Shown here in pieces: positions 47,143 through 58,668 of a stretch of 64,000 nt of DNA; position 1 is the stretch's first letter, and each line of letters opens with the position of its first letter. Source of the DNA: Carettochelys insculpta (Eukaryota; Chordata; Testudines; Carettochelyidae); contig NC_134152.1 in the NCBI RefSeq assembly GCF_033958435.1, positions 26,262,001 to 26,326,000 of the forward strand, read 5' to 3'. The notes below the pieces were generated by a model, which was given only the letters and a program-made list of their open reading frames with translations, had not been told where the DNA came from and ran no database searches. Position numbers and translations under genes: made by a program.

Positions 47143-47234
47143 TGACAGTCAGAAAATGTTGGCTTGTAATAAAATGGTGGTATTTTGGATTCATATCTTG
47201 CTTTTGCTATATTGTTTCCATTTGCGGCCATAAA
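47143..47234 (-). CDS. ADAP1: ADAP1 internal exon (ArfGAP domain, middle)
   Basis: Seen: on the minus strand a pyrimidine-rich acceptor ending CTTGCAG precedes TTTATGGCC at 47234, and the donor GTAAGT starts at 47142. The 92 bases give 30 codons, starting FMAANGNNIAKARYESK and ending FYYKPTFSDC, plus CA. The incoming phase is 0, matching the preceding exon, which ends on a complete GAG codon. The leftover CA joins the A that opens the next exon to make CAA (Gln), giving DCQLLREQ across the junction, as in vertebrate ADAP1. It corresponds to about residues 72-102. It was too short to stand out as an open reading frame and was found by looking for the missing piece between the two flanking exons. 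No stop or frameshift is present. Confidence 0.95.
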
Positions 47235-47499
47235 CTGCAAGAGGGAAAAAAAAACAGCAAAAATTAAGCAAGTTTAGCATTGGTTCCCCTGTCTTTACAG
47301 TTCTACTGAATACTAATAGAATGCAATTCTGCATGCATGTCTGACAACAGACCATTAGGATTACTTATGGAAGGATGTGCTAGGTCTTGCAGTTGTAACG
47401 TAGGATAGGACACACAGGTTGCACTTCTATGGCACTGTACATTGGAGGATTAAAAAGCACCTTAGAGATGTTCCATTTGTTTCAGTCTCTGTTGATGGG

Positions 47500-47800
47500 T
47501 TTTCAAGAGAGTTGAGAGCCTTTGCAAGCCCCCAGCCAAAGTGTAGGGGGCGGGGCTGGCTCCCTGTTCCCAGAAGGGTGTGGCCTCCAGTTGAAGGGGC
47601 GGAGCTGGGCAGCCGAGCCCTCCTCACAGCCCAGACTGCAGCACTCCCACCCCACCCCCAACCCCCAGCGCCACACGAAGCGTGGCTCCAGCCGTGATTT
47701 AAAAGGCCCAGGGCTGCACTGGCAGTGGTGGCAGGTAGGAGCCCCAGGCCTCATTGAATCACAAGGCCCCAGGGCAATTGCCACCTCTGTACACACATGC
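47500..47800. repeat. GC-rich dispersed repeat, second type
   Basis: Contains GGGGGCGGGGCTGGCTCCC and GAAGGGGCGGAGCTGGGC, then CATTGAATCACAAGGCCCC. The GC boxes could mimic a promoter, but the block resembles 9010-9440. Confidence 0.55.
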
Positions 47801-48579
47801 TCGCCCCCAACAAAATGCCTGTGGGCGTGTATCTCTGCGTCCATTTTGCAGATAGGGAAAGAGGGGACAAAATAAAGAGCTGCTTTCTTGGCATCAGCAG
47901 GGACGTACTCTGGCATGGAATCGGCCAGAGCAGCCTGTTTCTCAGACACAGCAGGAGAGCCCCCAGATCGCCCAGGTCCAGCTGCTCTGAAGGTGGAGCT
48001 CCATCGCTCATCAGGCAGGAGACTAAAGAAGCTGCTCCAAACAGGGGAAACACCTACCAAGATTGGATACTTCTTCCCCTGAGGCCCAATTCAGCCCTTG
48101 GACACGTGATTTCCCTCCCTGGTTTCAACGCTGGGTCAATGCATGGATCTAAGCCCAGGTTTCCCCCATTTCACACCAGTGCGTTCTCCAGGCCACATTC
48201 CCCCTTCACTTGATCACGTTGGAAGGCAGACTCTGGCATGGAATCTGTTTCCCAGTGCCTCTACCCTAGCAGCATGACACAGTCAGAAAAAAGACCCCCT
48301 GCTTTTACTATTGTTTTAAAGAAATCTGCACCTGTGTGTGCTCCTTGGGAAAGATTAAGTGATCAGCATAAAAATGAAGGGCGATGCTTCGGGGGCAAAG
48401 CCACTCCCAGATGCTACATCTCCTGGAAGAGCCCCCAGTGGCTGATGGTGCATGAGGATGTGCTGGATCCAGCAATTGCTTTGTCTTGTCGTCCAGTTCA
48501 GGCCGAAGTGTCATACAAGGAAGGAGAATTTAAGGGCTGTATTGACAAGAGCCCTCAAAGTGCTCACAGCGAATGATTA

Positions 48580-49140
48580 CCGGGACCAGCTGCCAGAGCC
48601 GTGCCATGCAAAGGATGAGGTGGGTGGCCTTTTGGGGGCCCTGCAGCAGTGCCCCAGCCATGCTATGGACAGAAGGGGGATGGATTACCTGGGGCCAGGT
48701 TGGGGTTGTGCACAGTGGCAGCATCTGGGGGTTCTCTCTCTTCCTCCAACACTCACCATGCGGGTGCAGGAGTGGCAGCCTGCTCCGCCCTCCTGGCCGG
48801 CTGCACGTAGCTTCTCCATCGAGCAGAAAGTGTGGTGGAGCAGAGCAAGCTGCCCCCCGCCGACCGCGTGGGGAGTGGGGCAGAAGAGGCGATTCTGATG
48901 CCCTGCTGCTCCTACCGCCGCCATGCACTAACCCCAGCCCTAGGTAATCCTCTGGCCTCATTGCTCAGAGATGAGATAATGGGGTGGAATCACGGCAGGG
49001 CAGGGCAGCGCATGGGGCACCAGGTGGGGGTTGTCCCGGGCCCCACGCTTGGGGCACTGGTGGGAGGTCGCCCCAGGTCCCGCCCTCCCCGTCATCACAG
49101 CCCTGTCAGCTGCTGTGGGATCCCTTCCCACGGTACATGT
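48580..49140. repeat. GC-rich dispersed repeat
   Basis: See 7064-7450. The resemblance lies in the order of short blocks, and the boundaries are approximate. It lies in ADAP1 intron 2. Confidence 0.55.
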
Positions 49141-49149
49141 TGTTTCTGA

Positions 49150-49413
49150 GGGCTTATCCACACTACCATGGAAGATCAACCTACTCAGGCTCCAACTTCT
49201 GGGGTTTGATTTTGCATGTCTAGTATGGATGCAAGAAATCGACCTTTTGGGGTCGCAGTCGACCCTGTACTCCTCACGAGAAGTAAAGGAGCTCGATGGG
49301 AGCACAGACAGACAAGTTAGCCAAGCACAGATACATCAATTTTACCTACACAACTGGCGTAGCTAGAATTGTGTGTCTGCGGTTGATTTTCTATGTCTAG
49401 TACAGACATAGCC
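49150..49413 (-). mobile_element. Harbinger-like MITE
   Basis: Ends GGGCTTATCCACACTACC and CTAGTACAGACATAGCC, flanked by TGA/TCA. Same subfamily as 35.4 and 61.4 kb (GCATGTCTAGTATGGATGCA shared). Confidence 0.85.
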
Positions 49414-49859
49414 TCAGAGTGCGATTTCTAGTACTATACAGCAGAGGGAAGGAGAAGCAGTTTTTCTCCTGCCTCTGACACCTGATGACATAAATGTAAT
49501 GGGCACTCATGGCACCGACAGGTGCTGGCTGCCATTTTTCGCTGGGGGTGCTCAATCTCCACTCCATCACTACCATCCAAGCCTCCACCCCCTGCCCTGT
49601 CCCACTTTGGCCCTTCCCTGAAGTGTCACCCTCCCTCACCTCTTCCCACCCCTTTCCGCAACCACAGCCTGTCCCTGCTGCCCTCCTTTCTTCCCAGGAC
49701 CTCCTACACACCACAGAACAGCTGATCCATAGCCATCAGGAGGTGCTGGGAGGGAGGGGAAAGAATTGATCTATGGGGCTGCTGGCAGGTGGGAGGGATG
49801 GGGGAGGAGTTTGGCAGCCTGTGGTGAGTGCTGGTGGGATGACTTAGTGGTGGCTGATC

Positions 49860-49925
49860 CTGCTTGAAGCAGGGGGCTGGACTAGATGACCTCCTGGGGT
49901 CCCTTCCAGCCCTATGATTCTGTGA
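49860..49925 (+). repeat. CR1 LINE 3' end
   Basis: GGGGCTGGACTAGATGACCT, CCTGGGGTCCCTTCCAGCCC and ATGATTCTGTGA. The most intact CR1 tail in the window. Confidence 0.92.
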
Positions 49926-51327
49926 AGTACCAGCTAGTTTTTTTTTACCAGCTGGTTCTCCAGAGCTCTGGAGTACTTACGGGGTTGGCGTCTATGTCAC
50001 CACCCCTGTTTTGCAGTCAGGAAAAATGAAGCTTGGAGATGTTATGATCCAGGAATGAAATCCTCACCCTATTAACTTCAACAGAGCCAGGATTTCTTGC
50101 CATATTTTCATAAGTGGCTTTTGAGTTTGGGTGACAAGCTTAAGACACCTTGGGCGTGATATTCAGTGGTGCCCACAATTCCTACTGAAGTCAATGGTGG
50201 CATGGATGCTCATTACCCCTGAAAAAAAAAAAAAATCACACTCAACGTGCCTCAAGCTGGCTTCTGGAATGGAAGAATCAGAGGCGGTAGTCACTGCGGA
50301 AACTCCAAGCTCCTGTGACTTGTTCAAAATCTTACCCAAAATCAGTGCCACAAAGAAGGTTAGAACCTAGGTCCCCTGGACAGGGAACTACAACAAGTAG
50401 GTTAAAAGTTGCTAGTTTAGTTTAAGGGTGCATTTAAACCTTCATCCTACAACTACCTCAGCAATGGTAATACTAGCACAGGGACCTCTTTGCTGCCCTC
50501 TAACCTGATTAATTAGGCTGTCATGGCAGTAGCTGTCCTCGGCCCCTCCTGATCTAGGATAGAAATTGCTAAGCTGAAAACTCTGCAGTGATTCACACAG
50601 CCCTACTCACAAAATTCAGTACAAATTCAAGAATAAACATAGAGAAAGCTGCATTTTCTCCTAGAGATTTTCATGGATTCTAAAAACACGAGTAAAGCCC
50701 CCCAAATCATAACATTTGCATAAAAATCACAAGTCACTAAAACTAACAACATTAGGGTTCTTTTATATGGCTTGAGTCTTCAGGGTTCCAGTCTTCTAAT
50801 TTAGAGCCATGAAGGCTAGAAACATTTTTAAAAGAGAGTGCATTTTCTCATGTATATCACATGATTCCTGAAGCTGGGGCATTAAAAAAAAACACCCGTC
50901 ATGAGATTAATGCTGAAATTCAGAGTTAGCAGCACTGCTCATGCCTCCATGTATGCAAATGGCTATTGGTTTTCTAGCTGAATTAACTAATTAATTATTA
51001 TCATAGCACCTCAGCCAGCTAACTATGGGGTTTTCATAGAGAACAGCATTAAGGTCTCTGTCACAGAGAGCCCACTGTAAAAGCCCAATTTGCAAGATGG
51101 ATTTTTAGGGCTTTCAAGCCCTATATAGCCAACTGGCTGGCGGCTATAGAATGCAACTAAAATGACAGGAGTCAGCAGCACAACAGGCTAAAAGTTTTTG
51201 AAATTTGCAATTTTCACACCAAAGAGTCAAGATTTCTATGGGCGAAAACACAATATGCCCAACTCTGCTGATAGTTTGAACTTGTAAAATGGGATCACAT
51301 TTTTTGTGACTCAAAAAAAACGCATAC

Positions 51328-51458
51328 CTCAACTTGAGCGTCATCCCACGTATCTAAACGAACAGATTTCACTTTGCTGACTTGTGGGATGTTGCGATGG
51401 ATTCCTGAACAATTTAAACAGATAAACACTCCTAGGGTATGGGATGCCCAGTCTGGAT
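51328..51458 (-). CDS. ADAP1: ADAP1 internal exon (ArfGAP domain core)
   Basis: Seen: a 131-base open stretch on the minus strand, bounded by an acceptor (TTTCAG before 51458) after a long pyrimidine tract and a donor GTATGC at 51321-51327. It supplies the last two bases of an Asp codon and 43 codons, beginning PDWASHTLGVFICLNCSGIH and ending DDAQVE. Known: this is the ArfGAP zinc-finger region. The FICLNCSGIHR segment holds the second cysteine pair and the arginine finger that stimulates GTP hydrolysis on Arf6. The stretch IPQVSKVKSVRLD fits ADAP1 better than ADAP2, which I recall as having FPDISRVKSVRLD. It corresponds to about residues 28-71 of the human protein. The first cysteine pair lies on an upstream exon that is not in the window. 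Protein role: an Arf GAP that binds PtdIns(3,4,5)P3 and Ins(1,3,4,5)P4, at the plasma membrane and prominent in neurons. Confidence 0.96.
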
Positions 51459-51899
51459 CTGAAAGACAAAAGAAAAACAGTTTAATACTGTTTATTGGAG
51501 TAAAGAATTTAGTGAATGGGGGGAATGGGCTAAAAGAGAGAGTGGAATTTGGAAATTCCCCAGAGCCCAGGAAGGCTTTCTGAGAAGCAAAGCCTGATTC
51601 TGAAGGCATTTGATATGCAAACTTACATGCAAAAGGCAGGCAAATGTTAGCCTAATTTACATTCAAAATTGCTATGCTTATTTATGTGCACAGTCACTGG
51701 ATATGATAAAGTTCCTCCCTTCTTTGTTAACATTTGGTAATACACTGAAGAGGAGAAATCTAACGTTTATCGATAGAACCTATGTCACTCTACGGTGCTC
51801 AGGCACTGCAGAAAACAATTACAGTAGACATAATAATAATAAATACTACTACTAATAAACACAGAACGTTAGGCTAAAAATGAGCCAGATAAACAGACA

Positions 51900-51966
51900 T
51901 CACCAAGGGGCTGGACTCACTAGATGAGCTCTTGTGGTCTCTTCCACACCTACATTTCTATGATTA
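51900..51966 (+). repeat. CR1 LINE 3' end
   Basis: GGGGCTGGACTCACTAGATG, GAGCTCTTGTGGTCTCTTCC and ATTTCTATGATTA. Confidence 0.85.
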
Positions 51967-52254
51967 GAACAAAGGAATTTTACAATTGGCCCCAAAGGAA
52001 CCGAGGTGGAAAAGGCCTTTGAATCTGATGGGTTTTCAGGTTTTGCTTGAGCAGAAGATGAATGCTTAAGCCACAGCTCCAAATTTCTGCTGAGCCACCG
52101 TTTACAGAGCTGGCCTCTGAGCTGACAAGTAGCCAAGGCGCTTTCCAACAGATTCCACTCTCACCCAGCCCCTGGTTTGTTCCTTAGCACCCCCGATGAG
52201 AGCCGTCACATGCCACAGCTGAACAGAGGGTTAAAGTATTTTAAGGTGATGAAC

Positions 52255-52700
52255 AGAGAAAAATAGCAGGCATGGCAGCAAGACGCACGCGCCAGTGTCT
52301 CTTGCGCTGCGTCACTGCTAATGCCAGTGCAACGATCTCTGTTTGAAGGCCCAGTGATAAATGTCAGCCCTTGCTATTCCAAGTCAAACGCAAATTGCCG
52401 CCTCAGAGCCGCTGAGCTGCCTTCCCTTGGCCCCAGCCCCCCAAGGCAGCAGGAGCAGAGAGGCACTTTGCCTCTCACAGGATCAGCCTGTTAATACATA
52501 TGGGGAATGATCATTTTCTTGCAAACTGTCAGAAGCTGTTTGTTCGCTTGCAGTAATTATTTACTTTAATTCATTTACTCTATGCAGAGCAGTAATTATT
52601 TATAAAAGGCAAGGGAATGTTCTTTTGCTCCTTATGCATATTTAATGGCTCCCTTGTATAGCAATTAGGGCAGCTGAACAACAGGAGCTGGATTAGGAGG
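52255..52700. promoter_or_regulatory. Repeat-poor block, candidate intronic enhancer
   Basis: No recognised transposon. It contains the 14-mer GCAGTAATTATTTA twice (52550-52563 and 52589-52602), each with a TAATTA homeodomain core, and ATGCATATTTAAT near 52635. Regulatory function is speculation from motif content only. Confidence 0.25.
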
Positions 52701-52740
52701 GGCTGGTCAAAGAAACTCAGCTGGAGAGCCTCTCTAACAA

Positions 52741-52814
52741 CAAGCAGCCTGGAGCACCTTAAAGGCTAACAAATTTATTAGGTCATGAGCTTTCGTGGGA
52801 GACACCCACTTCCT
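52741..52814 (-). repeat. CACCTAATAAATTATT-family fragment
   Basis: Antisense: GGAGCACCTTAAAGGCTAAC, AAATTTATTAGGTCATGAGC, TTTCGTGGGAGACACCCAC. Confidence 0.8.
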
Positions 52815-53474
52815 GTGTGGTTCTCCCATGCTAGCCGCTCCTTGGTGCTCCATTGCTAGAGTCTGTCTTACCAGAAGGACCACAAGCTGCACAACCCAAA
52901 GGAGGAATGAGGGTTATCAACATCAACCAGCAGTTTTGTTCTGATTTCAAACCAGTTAAGAAAATTCATTGTCTGGTGAAGCTCCTTTTATGCCCTTTAC
53001 GCTCCATTTTATTCTCAATGATCTGTCATGTTGGCAGAGGAGGGGAAGCCCTATTGTCATGAAGATCCTATTCCCAGAGAACCAACGACAATTCTATTCC
53101 CACAGGGTTGGAATCCAGCTGCCAGACCCTTCCTTCTGCAGCTCCATCATATTAGGAAGCTCAAGCATACGACAAATGAGGCTCAAGGCTGAGATAACGT
53201 TCATGAGTCAGTGAAATGCTGAGCGTATCTCCTCTGATACAAAGCCCCATCAAGGTCAGTGGGAGCTCAGCACGCTCAGCACTTTGAAGAATCAGGCCCT
53301 AGGAGAGGAACACAGTTTTCATAAGCCAGCACCATGAATCTGGTTCTCCTCCCACTTACATTCTATGTTTATCTAATTAGGAGAACTCAGATTACACCAG
53401 CGACATTCAGCGGAGATGCAGTTCTAATATATTTCCATCACAAAGGTAATGAAGATTGCTGTCAGGGGCTAGAC

Positions 53475-53605
53475 CAGTGGTTTTCCACTTCTGGATTGTG
53501 GTCCCTAGGGGTCCACAGACTATGTTGAAATTTTCAAAGGGATCTGCACCTCCAGTCTAAATTTTTAGAGGTCTGCAAATGAAAAAAAAAAGGTTGAAAA
53601 GATCA
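53475..53605. mobile_element. hAT-type MITE fragment (CAGTGGTTTTC)
   Basis: Begins CAGTGGTTTTCCACTTCTGG and includes GGGTCCACAGACTATG, AAATTTTCAAAGGG and an A-run before GGTTGAAAAGATC, the reverse of its start. Short nonautonomous hAT layout. Confidence 0.65.
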
Positions 53606-54265
53606 GGGCTAGGTGATAGGTGTATCCACTGGGTGATTAAAGTTATTTAATGTGCATGTACATGAACACATACTTTAATCTCTTGCAATGCTATGTCCCC
53701 TTCCATTGGGTGATCTCGGAACATAATCATGATGTCTGGCCAGTAGAATCAAATCTGGTACCTCTCCGAATCCATGTGCTTCAAACATTAAACGAGTGCA
53801 GAGTGCAACTAAGGGTCACAAGCAGCCTTGGCCCCCAGATCCTGCTGAGGAACACTAGGCAAGGTCAAAGCATCACACACGCAAAAAGTAGCAGGTCTTT
53901 CACTTCTACCTGCACAACCACCAGGTAGGAAGCAAGGACGTCAGCTTAATATCACAACTGAAGGGTGGAACCTCTAACCTGACCCACTCATACAACAGCC
54001 AGAGTATTAGCCCTAGTCCGAATGTGACGTTCATATCCGTATCTTGCTGGCGAGCAGTGGTTACTCCTCACATCTCAAACAGAAAAGAGAATCTTCCTGT
54101 GGGCTTCTCTTTAAAATGACCTCCAGCACTGGGCATGGGGCTGTGTGCATACAACAGTTATGAAACCTTGTCTCATTCCAGCCTCACACAGCAGTCTCGT
54201 TAACGTTGATTAGGGGAGGAATTAACATGCTGGGCAGAGACTCCAACCACTTTTGGAACCGGAGT

Positions 54266-54444
54266 GCCTTCTAATCTTTTCCAGCCATGTGTGGAATAAA
54301 TTGTGTTGTGTGCACTGAGGCATGGTTGGATATGCACCACTGATAGAAACACATGCTGCCAGCTGTGGGCGTGCTGCTAATAGCTGGGAAGCACTGGACT
54401 CTCTCCTGGGCAGCCGCTCGAGCATTCAGCTTACAGGAAACACT
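54266..54444 (+). mobile_element. hAT-type MITE, CAGTGTTCCC family
   Basis: Contains CCTTCTAATCTTTTCCAGCC, GATAGAAACACATGCTG, GCAGCCGCTCGAGC and ACAGGAAACACTG in the same order as 16749-16922. The left end is worn. Confidence 0.75.
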
Positions 54445-55717
54445 GTTTGTAACCCCCGACAGCCATCACCAATCAGACCCGCGAGCCAGGGCTCATTAAA
54501 ATTAAGTATGCCCCATCCGTGGTGCAAGTGGTGCTGTCACACCAGCCCCGGTGATGTCAGTCTACCTTCGGCCCCATCATAGTTAGGCCCCACCTATCCA
54601 TAGGCAGGTGAGGCTCCGAGGGGAGAGCAGGGTGTGGCTACCCCTACTCCCGCTGCTCCCCAACCCCAGCACGAGTGAAATCACAGCCACAGCTCCTCAG
54701 ACATCGAATGGCTTGGAGCTGCTCCTAGCGGCATTACAAGTGCCTTGTAGCCTGGTGCTTCAGCCAGGAGCACAGCAACCTGGCTCCGGATCAGCACCTT
54801 GCCCATCCACTGCTCTGTGACCAGGCCTCACAGACCCACGGGTCCAAAAGACCTGGCCCCTGATGCCTCCACCACCCTGGACTCCCGCTGGACCTCCTGG
54901 ACGATGAAGCAGGAGCCGTTCTAGAAAGGGGCAAGGGGTGGCCTGGGTGTTGCTGGGAGCCAACCAGAGGGTGCGGGTGGAGCTGAGCTGGGGTGCAGGG
55001 TAAGGATGTGGCGCATGGGGGGCCAAAAAGGCGATCCCTATATGCAACTGTGGTTGGGCGGAGTGGTTCCAGGAAAAGGGTTGCCAGGGCGGTGCCATCT
55101 TTCAGAGCAACCAGCATCTGGTATCCGGTATCTCCTACAGGGATGTGCTGTGATACATATCAGCATTGGTATCTCTCGTTTTGAAGGAGATGTGTCAGAA
55201 ACCAGCCCCTTCCCATCCCCCACACTCATCTCCGTCTTGCAGCCGCAACTCTCCCCACAAACCACAGCCCCACATCTGCTGCCTGGCTGCAGCCCAGATG
55301 CTTGTGAGGGAAAAAGTCCTGCCCAGGCCTTGCAAGACACTACCACCCCACATCTGAGGGGTCTGCAGAACAACCTGCCACAAGACACGGCCTGGAGTCA
55401 GGGCGGCTGAATAACGAAAATACCAGCTTATGATAAGAATGGCCCTGCCCAGCAACCATGGCCCAGACAGGCCAATATCCTGCCTTCAACAAGCGCTGAT
55501 GCTTCAGCACTAGATCAAGAAACATGAGCAAACGGTGCTTCCATCCTCTGTCCCAGCTGTTTCCTTTATTTGTAGCATGAGGGTTGATAGACAAACTCTT
55601 GGAAGACTACCAGGAGAAACTGCCTGGAATGGCTATTGCAACTATTTTGGAATAAAAATTGCTTTTATTTCAGTCATTTTCCTCAGGTAGACAACTTCTT
55701 CATCTTTTAATTGTCTA

Positions 55718-55775
55718 GGGTGACCACATTGCCCTATGACGAATACAGGAAACAACAGGAAAATAATAGTAACAT
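55718..55775. mobile_element. GGGTGACCA-family end fragment
   Basis: TAGGGTGACCACATTGCCCTATGACGAATAC matches the start of 63305-63760 almost base for base, and the similarity then stops. Confidence 0.6.
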
Positions 55776-56254
55776 TCCCTTCTAAATCCTTTTCTGGCCT
55801 CATGGGGGTGGGTGTGTGTAGTTATTACAAAGAATGACATATATTTGTTGTTAATACTCTCTCTCTCCATAGAAAGGTTCTTTAAAAAGCTGGAGTGGAT
55901 TTAAGAGTTTATCATACATGCTTGTACGCAATTTTGCATGGTTTACACACCTTTATTATCAAACAAATCCATAGCCCCCAGAGGGGAAAAAAACGAGATA
56001 ACAACAATGTTTAGATACTCCTCTAGCAATATTTAACCAAAACTAACATCCGGGGGAAGGAGCAGCGCATATAAACACCATGTCTCAAAAATGCCAATAC
56101 AAATAAACATTCTACCTGTTTTGCCTTTACTGCTCTAGCAACTGCATCAATTTATCAGGATGAGGTCCTCAATTTCCCCAGGCATTCCTCCGGTTTGTTT
56201 CACATGAGGAATCTTCACCTGGAAGCTTGCAGATTTAATCTTGCTTTGTGGATG

Positions 56255-56365
56255 AACGACAGAGAACGGATCACGTGACACCTGGCCACTGCTGGAAGAC
56301 AAGGTACTGGGCTGGATGGATCTTTGGTCTGACCCGGTATGGCTGTTCTTGTGTATGATTTGGAT
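56255..56365 (+). repeat. CR1 LINE 3' end
   Basis: GACAAGGTACTGGGCTGGAT, GGATCTTTGGTCTGACCC and TATGGCTGTTCTTGTG. The opposite strand of the ends at 46446 and 63921. Confidence 0.88.
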
Positions 56366-56827
56366 TCTTTCTTTTTTACCCCCTTTGCATTTCAATAAGT
56401 GATAGTGTTGAGAAATAAAAAAGACCTTTAAAAAATTCTGTTAGTCTTATTCTAAAATGGTGTTAAAAACCCAGAGGTAGAAACAATGAAAAAAGATTAA
56501 CCAGTATCTTTATAAGTCTTTCAACGTCACCTCTGACTGCTTAGTTTTGACAAAAAAAAAAGTTTTATAAAAATATATTGAAAAGTGAGAAAGGAATATA
56601 CATGACTATGAACGTGCCTGATAGCTGAGTTACTGTTTCTGCAGAAGCATTAAACGTTCACTTTCCTGTCAATCTAATGGTTACTTTTAAGGCTAAACTT
56701 GAATTCTCTCTTGAAGACAGACAGCTTGCATTTATCAACCCAAAGCTAGAAAACAACTGTAGTCAAACTTTGTATAAATGTGCAAATAGAATTTTTCGGT
56801 GTGGACAGCCTGCAAAAATGTATAGAG

Positions 56828-57157
56828 CAGGGGGTCAGCAACCTTTCCGAGGCGGAGTGCTGAAATTTGACCTTTTGACCTCTATGTATAGTCCCAGGGC
56901 CAGTGATACTTTTTAAAGTCACTAATAGTCCTATTTAAAACAGCTTCATTAATAAATAAACTAAGCTGCAGAGCGTTCCTGTTTAGGTAGGGGTTGGTAG
57001 CATGAGCTGGTCATTAGTTAATCCACAGAGGCATGGATTTGAGCAAGCTCCTGGCTACATGGGGGAAAAGGGGCAGGACTGAGCTCCCACCTCATGTGCT
57101 GATGAAAGTTGGCTCATGTGCCCCTCTTGGCACCCTGCTGGAGGTTGCTGACCTCTG
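56828..57157. mobile_element. hAT-type MITE, same family as 21786-22115
   Basis: Aligns along its whole length with 21786-22115 (shared CCGAGGCGGAGTGC, GTCCTATTTA, GGGGTTGGTAGCAT, GAGCAAGCTCCTGGCT, GAGCTCCCACCTC). Termini are CAGGGGGTCAGCAACC and GGTTGCTGACCTCTG. The target duplication GTATAGAG/GGATGGAG has decayed (6 of 8). Confidence 0.88.
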
Positions 57158-57997
57158 GGATGGAGACAGCCTGTGTATTGTGTTCCTGGATTTGAGGGTA
57201 AGAATAGTATTTTCTGATCTTTCAATACCATAAATATAAGCAAAATTTTAGATTCTGAAATTAGGAGGAAGGCCTCTGACCTATTCTTATCCCATGGCCC
57301 TCTGGGACCCAGCGAGGCTACTGAACATACAAGATGTGCAGAAAGCGCTGTTGTAAATTTCACAAACACAGGAACAAGACTCAAATATAAACTTTAAGGG
57401 CAGCCAAGTGTGTGTTTAACCACAAGAATAAACATGTCAGATGCTCAGACTCAAGTGATGGTTGGTACTATAGTCTCAGTAAAGCAATTCTGCAATGATG
57501 TTATCTTGCTTTAAGATTTCTCAGCGTAATGAGATCAGATCAGAGCAGTGCCTGTTTCAGCACAATTTGTACCAAAGTGCATATCAGACTGTGTGAATTT
57601 TCTCGGGAGAGATTTACAGACTAACACGGCTACCCCTCTGACTTAAAAAGGCTCCGAGGTTGGGGAGGTGGGGTGAGAAATCTAGACACTACCCTAGTGC
57701 AAAGTCTCTCTCTACAAAATAAATGTTATCTTCAACAGGCGAGAGTATTTAGGGGGATTTTTTTTTTTTTTTTTTTAAAGTTTTTACACTCTCTGCACTG
57801 CTCGATGCAATCTTCCAAAAACCTTCCTGGAAAAGCTCTGTTAAAATGTTTGACAGTGATGGAAGAGGTCACATTCTTCTCCAATATCAAGCTCAAAGCT
57901 TGCAGCCTGCCATTGACAAATGGTGGGACATGAAAAGAAGGATGCGTATCGCAGATAAAGGTCCACATACGAGAGGGGCTAATTTCCCGCATTAAAG

Positions 57998-58194
57998 CAA
58001 TAGTTCTCAAACTTTCGTATTGATGACCCATTCACACAGCAAGCTTCTGAGTGCCACCCCCTAAGAATCTCAAATCTTTTTTTCCTAAATATTTAAAAGT
58101 AGTATACATGCTGGAGGCAAAGCCGGGATTGGGGTGGAGGCTGACAGCTTGTGACCCCACACATAACTTCATGACACCAGTTTGAGAATGCTTG
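57998..58194. mobile_element. hAT-type MITE, CAGTGGTTCTCAAACT family
   Basis: Inverted ends CAATAGTTCTCAAACTTT and AGTTTGAGAATGCTTG. No target duplication is convincing. Fragments of related elements (GTGGTTCTCAACCAGGGG) are at about 14022-14200 and 53475-53605. Confidence 0.7.
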
Positions 58195-58479
58195 GGCAGT
58201 CTCATGACACAGGAAATCAGGTTTCAGTAACCAGCTCAGCCTTCTTGTGTGACACTGCGTCAAGTCCCCATGTTGTCTGATGCTCAGTGAGTGTAAACCA
58301 GCCACAAAGGTTGACACCAGCTGAGAATCTGGCCTTTCGTGTATCAGTGCTTCAACTCCCCACCTGTAAAATGGGGAGAGTTACACGACCACTCTTTCAT
58401 GCTTTATCTGGACTACTCAGACCATTAACTCTTGAGGGCAGGGACCGTCTTTTACTGTGTGCTAATATGGCATCTGGCA

Positions 58480-58668
58480 CAGCAGTGGGCAAAATATGGC
58501 CCACAGGCTAAATCTGGCCAGCCTGACACTTGGATCCAGTCTGTGGGCCATATCTTACCTGCCCCTGAAACAGATAGTGAGTAATTTCATTAATAAGGAA
58601 AGTGCAGCCCCCAGCACCTTACCAAAATTCATGGAGTGGGCCCCCAGCAAAAATTATTGCCCATCCCA
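58480..58668. mobile_element. Short hAT MITE, CAG-GGGCAAAATA family
   Basis: 189 bases from CAGCAGTGGGCAAAATATGG to ATTATTGCCCATCCCA. Octamers ATCTGGCA (58472-58479) and ATCTAGCA (58669-58676) match at 7 of 8. An internally deleted relative of 5628-6301. Confidence 0.85.

Larger units (their letters stand above)
47235..51327 (-). other. ADAP1: ADAP1 intron 2
   Basis: A 4093-base GT-AG intron between the two ArfGAP exons. It holds two GC-rich dispersed repeats (about 47.5-47.8 and 48.6-49.1 kb), one Harbinger-like MITE (49150-49413), a CR1 tail near 49.86 kb, and unassigned sequence from 49.95 to 51.3 kb. No exon is seen inside. Confidence 0.9.

Noticed and set aside
47520..47620. GC boxes (GGGGCGGGGC, GGGGCGGAGC) as a possible promoter
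   Set aside because: The block resembles another GC-rich repeat at 9 kb and is not followed by an exon. It is more likely repeat-derived.
47503..48060. 185-codon minus-strand open frame and overlapping plus-strand frames
   Set aside because: It is in a GC-rich dispersed repeat resembling 9010-9440 inside ADAP1 intron 2. The peptide is low in structure and unlike any family I know.
48452..48961. Overlapping 148-, 143- and 124-codon frames on both strands
   Set aside because: Three long frames in the same GC-rich repeat on opposite strands indicate composition, not coding.
51295..51327. Extension of the ArfGAP open frame beyond 51328
   Set aside because: The frame continues by chance past a good GTATGC donor. 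The next residues (VCVFFESQ) do not match the family, while the exon at 47143-47234 does.
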